In this document: one piece after another, positions 6,597 to 13,489 of the stretch
Layout of the letters: each line of letters begins with the position of its first letter
Position numbering within the stretch: the stretch's first letter is position 1
Source: an uncultured Bacilli bacterium
Lineage (GTDB): Bacteria; Bacillota_I; Bacilli_A; RF39; UBA660
Length of the DNA stretch: 15,137 nucleotides
Direction: 5' to 3'
Assembly: GCA_944327425.1 (NCBI GenBank)
Contig: CALVHJ010000022.1
Location: 1 to 15,137 of the forward strand
The notes under the pieces: generated by a model
Seen by the model: the letters and a program-made list of their open reading frames with translations, nothing else
Told to the model about the DNA's origin: nothing
The model's database searches: none
Program-made: the position numbers and the translations under genes

Positions 6597-7242
6597 TAAA
6601 TATAAATATACTTATGAAAGAACTGCTGATTACTGTTATAAAGGAACAGATATTTTAATTAATAAATTAAATATTATAAATGATGAGGATCTATTTAATG
6701 CTGAAAGAGAACTTATATCTTTAAGAATTTATGAATTAAATAAAAAGCCATTAAAAGGTAACTTTGATTTCAAACATTTAAAAGATATTTATAAATATTT
6801 GTTTCAAGATGTTTATAGATGGACTGGTGATATTAGAAATTGTAATATAGCTAAGCAGGATTTGTTTTGTTTATCAGAGCATATAGAATCTTATGGAAAT
6901 GAAATATTTGATAAATTGAAAAAGGAAAAGTATTTTGTTGATTGTGATGTTGAGACAACAATAAATAAATTGGTGGAATTATTTGCCGATATTAATGCTT
7001 TGCATCCATTTCGTGAAGGTAATGGAAGAACACAAAGAATATTTATTGAGTCTTTAGCAAAGATTAATGGAATTAATTTAGATTTGACTTTGGTGTCCAA
7101 AGAAGAAATGATTGTTGCAAGTCATGATAGTATTAATGGTAATTATAAAAAATTAAGAGATATGTTTAGAAAATATAGTGTTTTATTAGATGATAAACAA
7201 ACCAAACAAAACATTAAGCTTTTTTGCACTTTAGAATTGTAA
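6589..7242 (+). CDS. Fic-domain toxin (AMP transferase)
   Basis: A 217-residue Fic protein with the full catalytic motif HPFREGNGR at residues 139-147, including the catalytic His139. Upstream is the conserved helix region 'LKDIYKYLFQDVYRWTG' and the FxxH-type flap region (QDLFCLSEHI). Fic enzymes transfer AMP from ATP to target hydroxyls; class I bacterial Fic toxins such as VbhT and FicT modify DNA gyrase and topoisomerase IV subunits. No N-terminal self-inhibitory helix is visible, which agrees with inhibition in trans by the upstream VbhA-like gene. A ribosome binding site (GAGGA) precedes ATG at 6589, with an eight-base overlap with the antitoxin. The intact motif suggests an active enzyme. 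The pair sits between rimI and tsaD, an unusual place. Confidence 0.9.
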   Translation: MGNKYKYTYERTADYCYKGTDILINKLNIINDEDLFNAERELISLRIYELNKKPLKGNFDFKHLKDIYKYLFQDVYRWTGDIRNCNIAKQDLFCLSEHIESYGNEIFDKLKKEKYFVDCDVETTINKLVELFADINALHPFREGNGRTQRIFIESLAKINGINLDLTLVSKEEMIVASHDSINGNYKKLRDMFRKYSVLLDDKQTKQNIKLFCTLEL

Positions 7243-7282
7243 AAACTATTTTTAAAATAAGAGGTTATTGTGGGTGGTGAAA

Positions 7283-8284
7283 ATGGATATATATATACTA
7301 GCAATAGAAACTAGTTGTGATGAGACTAGTGTTGCTATAGTTAAGAATGGGTGTGAAGTAATAGGATTATCTATTACAACACAAATAGATATACATGCTA
7401 AATATGGGGGAGTAGTACCAGAGGTAGCTAGTCGAATGCATACAGAAGCAATAACATTAGTTATAGAAGACTGTTTAGAGAAAGCACATATGAAAATAGA
7501 AGATATGAATGCGATAGCAGTTACTTATGCTCCAGGACTTACTGGTTCACTTATGGTAGGAGTAGAAGCAGCGAAAACATTATCTTTAATTTATAATTTA
7601 CCTTTAATCGCTGTTAATCATCTTATTGGGCATATATATGCTAATAATTTGGAAAGTAAAATGGAGTTTCCACTTCTGGCTTTAATTGTTAGTGGAGGAC
7701 ATACAGAATTATTAATTATGGAAGATGATTATAAGTTTAAAAGGTTAGGAGAGACTATGGATGATGCGATAGGGGAAGCGTATGATAAAGTAGCAAGAGT
7801 AATAGGTCTCTCATATCCTGGGGGTCCAAGTATTGAAAGGCTAGCTAAAGAAGGGAAACATAATTATCAATTACCTCAGCCAGTGATGGATAATACTTAT
7901 AATTTTAGTTATAGTGGACTTAAAAGTGCCGTTATTAATTTGGTTCATAATGAGCGTCAAAGAGGAAATATGATTAATAAAGCTGATTTAGCAAAATCTT
8001 TTCAAGATGTAGCAGTAGATGAATTAGTTCGTAAAGTGGAATTAGCATTTAAAAATACAGGAATAAAAAGATTAGTTATAGCAGGGGGAGTATCAGCGAA
8101 TAAGTATTTAAAAGAAGAAATGGAAGTATTATGTAATAAGTATGATGCTACTTTACTTATTCCAAGAATGCTTTATTGTACAGATAATGCAGCGATGATT
8201 GGGGCAGCGGCTTATCCTAAATACTTGAAGCATGAATTTAGTGATTATTCTTTAAATGTTAGTAGTAGTGGAGAGATAGTTTAA
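7283..8284 (+). CDS. tsaD: tRNA N6-adenosine threonylcarbamoyltransferase TsaD
   Basis: A 333-residue protein that transfers the threonylcarbamoyl group from TC-AMP to A37 of tRNA. It shows the ASKHA N-terminus IETSCDETSVAIV, the metal-binding HLIGH (His113 and His117), SGGHTEL, the family segment DDAIGEAYDKVARVIGL.YPGGP, FSYSGLKSAV, AGGVSANK and CTDNAAMIGAA with the metal ligand Asp301. Length is typical. I chose ATG at 7283, preceded by a GGTGG site; GTG at 7274, with GAGG upstream, is nearly as good and would add three residues. It is the last gene of the t6A cluster and lies 40 bases after fic, so it probably depends on transcription through the toxin pair. No TsaC gene is in the window. 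Confidence 0.95.
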   Translation: MDIYILAIETSCDETSVAIVKNGCEVIGLSITTQIDIHAKYGGVVPEVASRMHTEAITLVIEDCLEKAHMKIEDMNAIAVTYAPGLTGSLMVGVEAAKTLSLIYNLPLIAVNHLIGHIYANNLESKMEFPLLALIVSGGHTELLIMEDDYKFKRLGETMDDAIGEAYDKVARVIGLSYPGGPSIERLAKEGKHNYQLPQPVMDNTYNFSYSGLKSAVINLVHNERQRGNMINKADLAKSFQDVAVDELVRKVELAFKNTGIKRLVIAGGVSANKYLKEEMEVLCNKYDATLLIPRMLYCTDNAAMIGAAAYPKYLKHEFSDYSLNVSSSGEIV

Positions 8285-8294
8285 GTATTAATTA

Positions 8295-8322
8295 ATTTTA
8301 TTTCGATGGATCGAAATAAAAT
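8295..8322. promoter_or_regulatory. Perfect 13-bp inverted repeat (operator candidate, copy 1)
   Basis: ATTTTATTTCGAT and its exact reverse complement are separated by GG. It lies 11 bp after the tsaD stop and has no following T-run, so an operator is more likely than a terminator, although tsaD has no other terminator. Confidence 0.7.
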
Positions 8323-8336
8323 GCGTTATTGGTAAA

Positions 8337-8362
8337 TTTGTTTCGATAGAACGAAATAAAAT
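8337..8362. promoter_or_regulatory. Second, imperfect copy of the palindrome overlapping the promoter
   Basis: TTTGTTTCGATAGAACGAAA followed by TAAAAT repeats copy 1 with a few changes. The palindromic core TTTCG...CGAAA is kept. Its right end abuts the -35 of the ATPase promoter, the position expected for a repressor site. Confidence 0.65.
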
Positions 8363-8390
8363 TGACAAATGTAAATTTTTTTGATATTAT
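8362..8390 (+). promoter_or_regulatory. Promoter of the AAA/DUF4143 ATPase gene
   Basis: TTGACA (8362-8367), 17-bp spacer, TATTAT (8385-8390). The start codon is 18 bases downstream, with GGTGA as ribosome binding site. Confidence 0.8.
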
Positions 8391-8408
8391 ATTTATGGTG
8401 ATTTATTT

Positions 8409-9626
8409 ATGTATAATGAAGCTTATTTAATTAGAGAAAATTATTTGAAGAAAATTAGAGGATTTTATCATGTTGATTTAATTAAGGTTATTACAGGAAT
8501 GAGAAGAAGTGGTAAATCTGTTTTATTAAAGCAAATAGCAGAAGAGTTAAAATTAAATGATATTGATGATGATCATATTATTTTTTTGAATTTTGAATTA
8601 CAAGAAAATTCTCATTTATTAAACTCTAAAGCACTAAATAATTACATTAAAGATTTAATTGTGGATGACCAAAAATATTATTTGTTTTTTGATGAAATTC
8701 AAAATGTTTCTAAATGGGAAAATGTAGTTAATTCACTTAGAGCTTCACAAAATGTTTCAATATTTATTACAGGATCAAATAGTAATTTATTGTCTGGAGA
8801 ATTGGCTACGCATTTATCTGGACGGTATGTTAGTTTTAATGTTAAGCCTTTTACTTTTAGTGAAGTTGTTAGATTAAAACAGTTAAATGATAAAGAAGAG
8901 ATTAATCGTGTTTTTCAAGATTATATGTTATGGGGTGGTATGCCACAAAGATTTCAATTTAGTAGTCAAGAAGATACTATTACTTATTTAGAAGATTTAT
9001 ATAATTCTATTGTTTATAAAGATATTTTACTTAGAAATAAAGTGCTTCATGTTGATTTATTAGAGCATTTATTAGAATATTTAGTTTCTACGCCATCTCA
9101 AACTTTTAGTGGTCTTTCAATTTCTAAGTATTTTCAAAGTGTTAATCGCAATATTCCGTTAGAAACATTATATAATTATTTTAATTATATTATTAATTCT
9201 TTTATTATTAATAAAGTTTCACGTTATGATATTCGTAGTAAACGAATTCTTACAAGAGAAGATAAATATTATTTAACTGATTTGGGATTAGGGCATGTTA
9301 AAAATATAAATAAAAGATTGGAATATGGTGCTTATTTGGAAAATATTGTATATAATGAACTTGTTTATAGAGGATATACAGTATATGTAGGTAAGTTTAA
9401 TCAATTAGAGTGTGATTTTGTTGCTACTAAAACTGATCAAAAAATTTATATTCAAGTGGCATATCTATTAGCTGATCAACAGGTTATAGATAGGGAATTT
9501 GAAGTATTGAAGAAATTATCTGATAATTATCCTAAATATGTTTTATCTATGGATTTGTTTGATTTTTCACAGGAGGGTATTATTCATAAAAACATTGTTG
9601 ACTGGTTATTAGAAACAGATTATTAA
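8409..9626 (+). CDS. AAA_14/DUF4143 family ATP-binding protein
   Basis: A 405-residue protein of the large AAA_14 + DUF4143 family, widespread in bacteria and archaea and of poorly known function. Walker A is GMRRSGKS (residues 30-37), Walker B is YYLFFDE (90-96; Asp95, Glu96), and sensor 1 follows as FITGSNSNLL. The lid and DUF4143 segment include the common PFTFSEV and WGGMPQ blocks. The C-terminus has a PD-(D/E)XK-like strand pair (LECDFVATK...IYIQVAY), in which the usual nuclease Lys appears as Gln. It has its own strong promoter, preceded by two palindromic elements, and is separate from the tsa operon. It ends convergent with the HTH gene, with which it shares four bases (TTAA). Confidence 0.88.
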   Translation: MYNEAYLIRENYLKKIRGFYHVDLIKVITGMRRSGKSVLLKQIAEELKLNDIDDDHIIFLNFELQENSHLLNSKALNNYIKDLIVDDQKYYLFFDEIQNVSKWENVVNSLRASQNVSIFITGSNSNLLSGELATHLSGRYVSFNVKPFTFSEVVRLKQLNDKEEINRVFQDYMLWGGMPQRFQFSSQEDTITYLEDLYNSIVYKDILLRNKVLHVDLLEHLLEYLVSTPSQTFSGLSISKYFQSVNRNIPLETLYNYFNYIINSFIINKVSRYDIRSKRILTREDKYYLTDLGLGHVKNINKRLEYGAYLENIVYNELVYRGYTVYVGKFNQLECDFVATKTDQKIYIQVAYLLADQQVIDREFEVLKKLSDNYPKYVLSMDLFDFSQEGIIHKNIVDWLLETDY

Positions 9627-10090
9627 TATTCTTTTTCTTTGGCTTTTTCTTCAATTGTAATAATTTTATCTATTTTACCAAGTAAATAGTCACTTGATAC
9701 CTTAAATAATTTAACGTATTCAATTAGAAAGGTTGTACTAATAATAGTATGACCTTTCTCATATTTACTTATTAAACTACGATTAATATCTAACTCTTTA
9801 GCTATATACTCTTGAGTATATTTTTTTTGTTTTCTTAAATCTTTTAATCTTTTACTAGATAAGTTAATATTTATTTTACTTCTGTTTCCTTTGTAATTTT
9901 TAATGTTGGTAAAACCTAAAGCATAATCAACAGAACAATTAAATATTTTACAAAATTCAATTAATCTTTTAATGGGTATAATATCAAGCTCTAATTCCCA
10001 TAAAGAATATGTTCCTCTAGCTACATCCAAAAGTTGACTGACAGTAAATTGTTTGAGTTCACTTTCTTCACGTATATCTTTTAATCTCAT
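9623..10090 (-). CDS. Transcriptional regulator with two XRE-type helix-turn-helix domains
   Basis: A 155-residue protein made almost entirely of two HTH_3/Cro-C1 domains in tandem. The first (about residues 1-62) reads LKDIREESELKQFTVSQLLDVARGTYSLWE...IFNCSVDYALGFT; the second (about 78-145) reads LKDLRKQKKYTQEYIAKELDINRSLISKYE...LFKVSSDYLLGK. The second is a textbook XRE domain; in the first the recognition-helix residues (VARGTYSLWE) are more divergent. The N-terminal domain starts at ATG 10090, with GAGGG five bases upstream; longer in-frame starts would read through the promoter. A charged tail ends the protein. The promoter lies next to a tandem 17-bp repeat shared with a divergent promoter toward the secreted DUF6273-like protein, suggesting autoregulation and possible control of that gene. 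Confidence 0.85.
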   Translation of the reverse strand: MRLKDIREESELKQFTVSQLLDVARGTYSLWELELDIIPIKRLIEFCKIFNCSVDYALGFTNIKNYKGNRSKININLSSKRLKDLRKQKKYTQEYIAKELDINRSLISKYEKGHTIISTTFLIEYVKLFKVSSDYLLGKIDKIITIEEKAKEKEY

Positions 10091-10125
10091 AATATCCCTC
10101 TCTTTTGGCTTCTTTAATGAGTATT

Positions 10126-10154
10126 GTATTATGATTAGATGTTTTTTAGAACAA
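10126..10154 (-). promoter_or_regulatory. Candidate promoter of the double-HTH regulator
   Basis: On the minus strand: TTGTTC (10149-10154), 17-bp spacer, TAATAC (10126-10131). Both boxes deviate from consensus; TACAAT with a 20-bp spacer is an alternative. Confidence 0.4.
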
Positions 10155-10162
10155 AAGCAGTT

Positions 10163-10204
10163 TATATTCACAAAATTATGTGCAGGATATATTCACAAAA
10201 TTAT
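10163..10204. repeat. Tandem 17-bp direct repeat between divergent promoters
   Basis: TATATTCACAAAATTAT occurs twice without mismatch (10163-10179 and 10188-10204), 25 bp apart start to start. The pair lies between the candidate regulator promoter (-) and a candidate plus-strand promoter whose -35 begins at the last base of copy 2. It is a likely operator, perhaps for the adjacent HTH protein. Confidence 0.7.
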
Positions 10205-10232
10205 TGATTTTTTCTCAATTATATTGTATAGT
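10204..10232 (+). promoter_or_regulatory. Candidate promoter toward the DUF6273-like gene
   Basis: TTGATT (10204-10209), 17-bp spacer, TATAGT (10227-10232). It implies a leader of about 115 bases. A second, weaker option nearer the gene is TTGTCG (10287-10292) with TATAAG (10311-10316). Confidence 0.45.
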
Positions 10233-10353
10233 ATAAATATAACATAGATAAATATATGAGAATAAAATGATAAGTTTTAGCAAGTTTTGTCGAAGGTAAT
10301 GAAATATATTTATAAGTGTGATAATATGCGTGCTAAGAAAGAGGGAAAAGAAA

Positions 10354-11685
10354 ATGGAGTTTCAAGTATTAAAGAAAAATAATTTGAAAAGAAATATTAT
10401 TATTGGAGTATTTGGAGTATTAATAATAAGTGCTATAATACTTAATTTTAGTAGTGCTAGATATAGGAGTACAGCTAGTGTACCAATAGTGGATAGTGAG
10501 GTAAACTATGTAAGACCTGATTTAAATGCAGTAGCAATAGTAGTAGATGGCGAAAGCACTAATACAGTGCCGGAAGGTAATTATAAACTTTTAGATACTA
10601 GTTATTGTACCGTAAATGGGGAAGATGCTAATGTAACACTTGCTTGGGATCAAACAACACAAATGTTAACAGTAACACCATTTACAACTAGAGGAACAAA
10701 ATGTTATTTGTATTTTGAGACAGCAACAACAAAAACAGTAGATACAGTATTAGGAGAAATTGAAGTAAACTTAGATACACCAGACTTTAGTAAAACAAGT
10801 TGTAGTGCAGGAAGTAATAATGGAGGAAACTGCAGAGAAGAAACAGTAGGAATATATGAAGAAACAACAAGTAAAGGGACAACATACTACTGGAGAGGAG
10901 ATGTAGAAAATAACTATTTAGAATTTGCCAATAAATATTGGCGAATAATAAGAATAAATGAAGATGGAAGTATAAGGATAATCTATAGTGGAGAAAAAGC
11001 AGAAGTCGATGCAGCAGGGAAAGAGACAGTATTAGCAAATGGCTATAATGATAGTAGTACAGATTATACGCAGATTGGAACAAGTCGATTCAATAGTTCA
11101 TATAATAGAAGTGAATATGTAGGATACCGATATACAAGGGGAAGTCAAAGACCAAATAGTACAAATGAGGGAACAGATAGTACAATAAAAACATATTTGG
11201 AGAACTGGTATAGCAATAACTTATTCGGAGTAGATAGTAAAATCAGCAACAGTCCAGGATTTTGTAATGATCGAGAATTACAAAGTGGATCAGGAAGTTG
11301 GGTATCAACAGGAAGTACGCAGTACTATGCGGCATATGAAAGAGCAGATACAACCCGTCAACCAACATATGAATGTAGTAATAGCAATGATTTATATCAA
11401 ACAAAGATAGGACTCATAACAGCAGATGAAGTAATGTACGCAGGAGGAAGACTAGGTACAAATAATTATAGCTATTACCTCTATACAGGCAATATTTATT
11501 GGACCATGTCTCCGTATTACTTTAACGGCAGTTATGCTGGCGTGTTCGATGTGGATAGCGATGGCTGGCTCAGCCACTACTACGTGAACGGCTCGGCGTA
11601 TGGTGTGCGCCCAGTAATAAACCTGTCAACTAATAACACAATAACAGGAAATGGAACAATTAATGATCCATTTGTAGTTGTTTGA
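10354..11685 (+). CDS. Secreted/membrane-anchored DUF6273-like protein with a DGR-type variable C-terminus
   Basis: A 443-residue surface protein. A basic start (KKNNLKRN) and one hydrophobic segment (about residues 15-32) suggest a signal anchor or uncleaved signal. A beta-rich region (about 40-130) precedes a C-terminal domain with the marks I know from DUF6273 proteins: 'YWRIIRINEDGSIRIIYSG', 'IGLITADEVMYAGG', 'YWTMSP' and a closing 'YGVRPVINLS'. These folds resemble C-type-lectin/formylglycine-enzyme domains that serve as variable ligand-binding heads. Codons 390-419 (11521-11610) are 57% GC with 21 of 30 ending in G or C, unlike the A/T-ending codons of the rest of the gene. Most variable-looking positions are NNC codons (Asn, Gly, Ser, Tyr, His, Leu, Phe). 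The ATG at 10354 follows a GAGGGA site. Ligand and partners are unknown. Confidence 0.85.
   Translation: MEFQVLKKNNLKRNIIIGVFGVLIISAIILNFSSARYRSTASVPIVDSEVNYVRPDLNAVAIVVDGESTNTVPEGNYKLLDTSYCTVNGEDANVTLAWDQTTQMLTVTPFTTRGTKCYLYFETATTKTVDTVLGEIEVNLDTPDFSKTSCSAGSNNGGNCREETVGIYEETTSKGTTYYWRGDVENNYLEFANKYWRIIRINEDGSIRIIYSGEKAEVDAAGKETVLANGYNDSSTDYTQIGTSRFNSSYNRSEYVGYRYTRGSQRPNSTNEGTDSTIKTYLENWYSNNLFGVDSKISNSPGFCNDRELQSGSGSWVSTGSTQYYAAYERADTTRQPTYECSNSNDLYQTKIGLITADEVMYAGGRLGTNNYSYYLYTGNIYWTMSPYYFNGSYAGVFDVDSDGWLSHYYVNGSAYGVRPVINLSTNNTITGNGTINDPFVVV
11505..11620 (+). other. Candidate DGR variable region (VR) at the 3' end of the surface protein gene
   Basis: The segment from the codons for WTMSP to GVRPVIN differs sharply from its surroundings: 51 of 90 bases at 11521-11610 are G or C. 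It is rich in AAC-derived-looking codons (AAC, GGC, AGC, TAC, CAC, CTC, TTC), as expected when template adenines are replaced at random during mutagenic retrohoming. It ends in a GC-rich stretch (GTGTGCGCCCAG, 11602-11613) where an initiation-of-mutagenic-homology site would be expected. Boundaries are approximate. No template repeat is in the window. Confidence 0.6.
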
Positions 11686-11750
11686 GTGTAAACATAATGT
11701 AAATTTGCAAAAAATGTTAGTTATGAATGTATGATGATGCATAAATATAC

Positions 11751-11806
11751 ATTGCCGGTGGAGTCAAATGAAATGTTGACGACTCGGCAATGGCACCCAA
11801 AGGAGG
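11751..11806 (+). promoter_or_regulatory. Structured leader of the MutS-like gene
   Basis: ATTGCCG (11751-11757) pairs with CGGCAAT (11785-11791), and AGTC (11762-11765) pairs with GACT (11781-11784), with a GTGG bulge and a 15-base loop. The bulge can also pair with CAC just downstream (11794-11796), which would give a pseudoknot next to the AAAGGAGG ribosome binding site. There is no T-run, so it is not an ordinary terminator. Confidence 0.55.
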
Positions 11807-11810
11807 ATCT

Positions 11811-12185
11811 ATGAAAGAAAAATATTTTCGAGTTAAAGAAATGTATAAAGATTATTTGGTGTTTGTTAAGAGTGGTAATTTCTGGAATGTGTTTTATGGT
11901 GATGCATTAATACTTCATTATGTCACAGGGGACGTACTTAATAATAATAAAGTTGGTTTTCCTTTGAAAGTGTTAGGCAAAGTATTAAGTAAAGTAAGTA
12001 AGTTAAATATAAGTTATGTATTAGTATATGCATTAGATGATATTCGTGTACATGAATATTCATCTAACTCATATACTTTTTATTTGGGTAAATTTAGAGA
12101 AGTATATGATGTTGAATTAAAGTTTGAGAAAAGTGTTAGTAAAGTGTTGAATAAGTTATTAGTTATTGTTACAATATTGGTGTAG
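11811..12185 (+). CDS. MutS domain-I-like small protein (possible DGR accessory protein)
   Basis: A 124-residue protein that resembles only the mismatch-recognition domain I of MutS. 'YFRVKEMYKDYLVFVKSGNFWNVFYGDAL' (residues 5-33, broken over its motif) parallels MutS 'Q/Y..lK..ypD.iLlFrmGdFYElF.eDA'. 'VGFPLKVLGKVLSKVSKLNISYVLV' parallels 'aGvP.h....Yl.kL...gykvai.E'. The Phe-x-Glu mismatch motif of MutS is not kept (GNFWNVF), and the connector, clamp and ATPase domains are absent. The start is ATG 11811 after a very strong AAAGGAGG; a longer in-frame start lies inside the hairpin. It follows the DUF6273-like gene by about 125 bases. Small MutS-like proteins have been reported as accessory genes in a subset of diversity-generating retroelements (from memory), which fits its neighbour. 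The function here is not established. Confidence 0.65.
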   Translation: MKEKYFRVKEMYKDYLVFVKSGNFWNVFYGDALILHYVTGDVLNNNKVGFPLKVLGKVLSKVSKLNISYVLVYALDDIRVHEYSSNSYTFYLGKFREVYDVELKFEKSVSKVLNKLLVIVTILV

Positions 12186-12226
12186 ATTAGAGATTTTATA
12201 AAATAATATTGTTAGAAGGGTAATGT

Positions 12227-13402
12227 ATGAAGAAGTTAGGTTTAATTATTAGTTTAATGTTTATGGTTGGGTGTAGTAATACTATTAGTGATGAAATACC
12301 GGAGGGGGCTTTTATAGATATTAAAAACGAAGATATAGAAGTATTTAGGGAAGTATATATTAGTGATTTAATTAGTGATACTAATGTTATTATTGAAGAT
12401 TATAAGTTAGATACAGATACTATTGGTAATAAAGAAATTGAATTTTATTATACGTATTTAGATCAAAAATATGTTTATCGTACTAGTTTTAATGTGGTTG
12501 ATACGGTTAAACCGAAGATATTTGGAAGTAGTTCTAGAACAGTAGAAGTAGGATATGAGGGTGATTTATGTAATGGATATACTTATGGGGATAATTATGA
12601 TGGTGAGCCTTTGTGTGAAGTAGTTGGTGAGTATGATTTTAATACTGTTGGAGAATATGATATAGATATTGTTGTTCGTGATGTTAGTGGAAATAGTACT
12701 AATTATAATGTTACTTTAAATGTAGTTAGAGAAATAAGTAATAATGGTAATAATGGAGGAGGAAGTACTACTAGACTACCATTTAGTACAGCTTTAGAAC
12801 GTTATAAGACAGATAATACAGAACTTGGTATTGATGTTTCAGAGTGGCAAGGAGAAGTTGATTATCAAGCGGTAAGAGATGCGGGAGCAACATTTGTGAT
12901 GATGAGGATTGGGGTAAAACTTTCTAGTGGAGAAGATCCGGCTTTAGATAAACAGTTTTTAAATAATATTAAAAAAGCTAAAGAGGCAGGATTAAAAGTA
13001 GGTGTATATCTTTATAGTAAAGCTTTATCAAGTAAGGAAGCCAGAGAAGAAGCAGAATGGATATTAGAGCAGCTTGATGGGGAAACACTTGATTTACCTA
13101 TTGTTTTTGACTGGGAAATATGGAGTAATTGGAATAGTTATCATATGTCTTTTCATGAGTTAAATAAGATGGCTCATACGTTTATTGAAACGGTTGAAGA
13201 GGCAGGATATGAAGGTATGCTTTATGGGTCTAAGTTTTATTTAGAAAACTTTTGGGAAGATCTAGAATTTGATAATATATGGTTAGCTCATTATACTAAT
13301 GAGACTAGCTATGAAGGTTATATGATGTGGCAATTTAGTAATGTGGGAAGAATTGATGGTATTTATGGGGATGTTGATTTGAATGTTATGGTAGTGGATT
13401 AA
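12227..13402 (+). CDS. Lipoprotein with Ig-like domain and GH25 lysozyme domain
   Basis: A 391-residue lipoprotein. The signal peptide ends in a lipobox-like MVGC with the lipidated Cys at 16. An Ig-like DUF5011-type domain (about residues 90-168, 'VDTVKPKIFG...VGEYDIDIVVRDVSGNST') leads to a Gly/Asn linker and a GH25 (Lyc) muramidase domain (about 198-391). GH25 landmarks are GIDVSEWQG with Asp203, the catalytic DWE (Asp295, Glu297) in LPIVFDWEIW, GVYLYSKA, MLYGSKFY, and the closing MWQFSNVGRIDGI...VDLNV. The family cleaves beta-1,4 links between MurNAc and GlcNAc, here presumably outside the membrane in wall turnover or competition. The ribosome binding site is AGAAGGG, six bases before ATG 12227. 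It lies 41 bases after the MutS-like gene and is closed by a strong terminator. Confidence 0.9.
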   Translation: MKKLGLIISLMFMVGCSNTISDEIPEGAFIDIKNEDIEVFREVYISDLISDTNVIIEDYKLDTDTIGNKEIEFYYTYLDQKYVYRTSFNVVDTVKPKIFGSSSRTVEVGYEGDLCNGYTYGDNYDGEPLCEVVGEYDFNTVGEYDIDIVVRDVSGNSTNYNVTLNVVREISNNGNNGGGSTTRLPFSTALERYKTDNTELGIDVSEWQGEVDYQAVRDAGATFVMMRIGVKLSSGEDPALDKQFLNNIKKAKEAGLKVGVYLYSKALSSKEAREEAEWILEQLDGETLDLPIVFDWEIWSNWNSYHMSFHELNKMAHTFIETVEEAGYEGMLYGSKFYLENFWEDLEFDNIWLAHYTNETSYEGYMMWQFSNVGRIDGIYGDVDLNVMVVD

Positions 13403-13426
13403 AACGGCAAAAGCCGTTTTAATTTT
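13399..13426 (+). terminator. Rho-independent terminator after the GH25 gene
   Basis: A perfect 10-bp stem (TTAAAACGGC with GCCGTTTTAA), an AAAA loop and four following T bases. The stop codon of the lipoprotein is inside the left arm. Confidence 0.9.
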
Positions 13427-13489
13427 GCCTCAAATGTTAGAAATGAAATGCCTCAAATCATAGAAATAAAATACGCCAAAATACGGAAA
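13426..13489. repeat. Short tandem repeat with 23-bp period
   Basis: Two good copies (13426-13448, 13449-13471) share TGCCTCAAAT..TAGAAAT.AAA; a third, weak copy begins near 13472 (11 of 18 bases agree). It fills part of the ~305-bp gene-free stretch between the terminator and relB. The remainder (about 13490-13620) is AT-rich and I see nothing definable in it. Confidence 0.5.

Noticed and set aside
7268..7282. TTG start for tsaD
   Set aside because: It has no properly spaced ribosome binding site and adds non-conserved residues; ATG 7283 or GTG 7274 fit better.
8295..8322. Perfect palindrome as the tsaD terminator
   Set aside because: No T-run follows the right arm, and a related copy sits at the next promoter, which favours an operator; a secondary role in ending transcription cannot be excluded.
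10787..11083. 98-aa minus-strand ORF inside the DUF6273-like gene
   Set aside because: Its Leu/His/Tyr/Ser-rich low-complexity translation is the antisense of Ser/Gly/Glu/Asn-rich codons; it has no ribosome binding site and lies fully within a clear gene.
11703..11735. Promoter for the MutS-like gene (TTGCAA ... TATGAT)
   Set aside because: The spacing is 19 bp and the boxes are weak; readthrough from the surface protein gene is as likely.
11686..12226. DGR template repeat or reverse transcriptase near the putative variable region
   Set aside because: I compared the conserved parts of the variable segment with the flanking DNA by eye and found no second copy; neither the MutS-like nor the GH25 protein has reverse transcriptase motifs.
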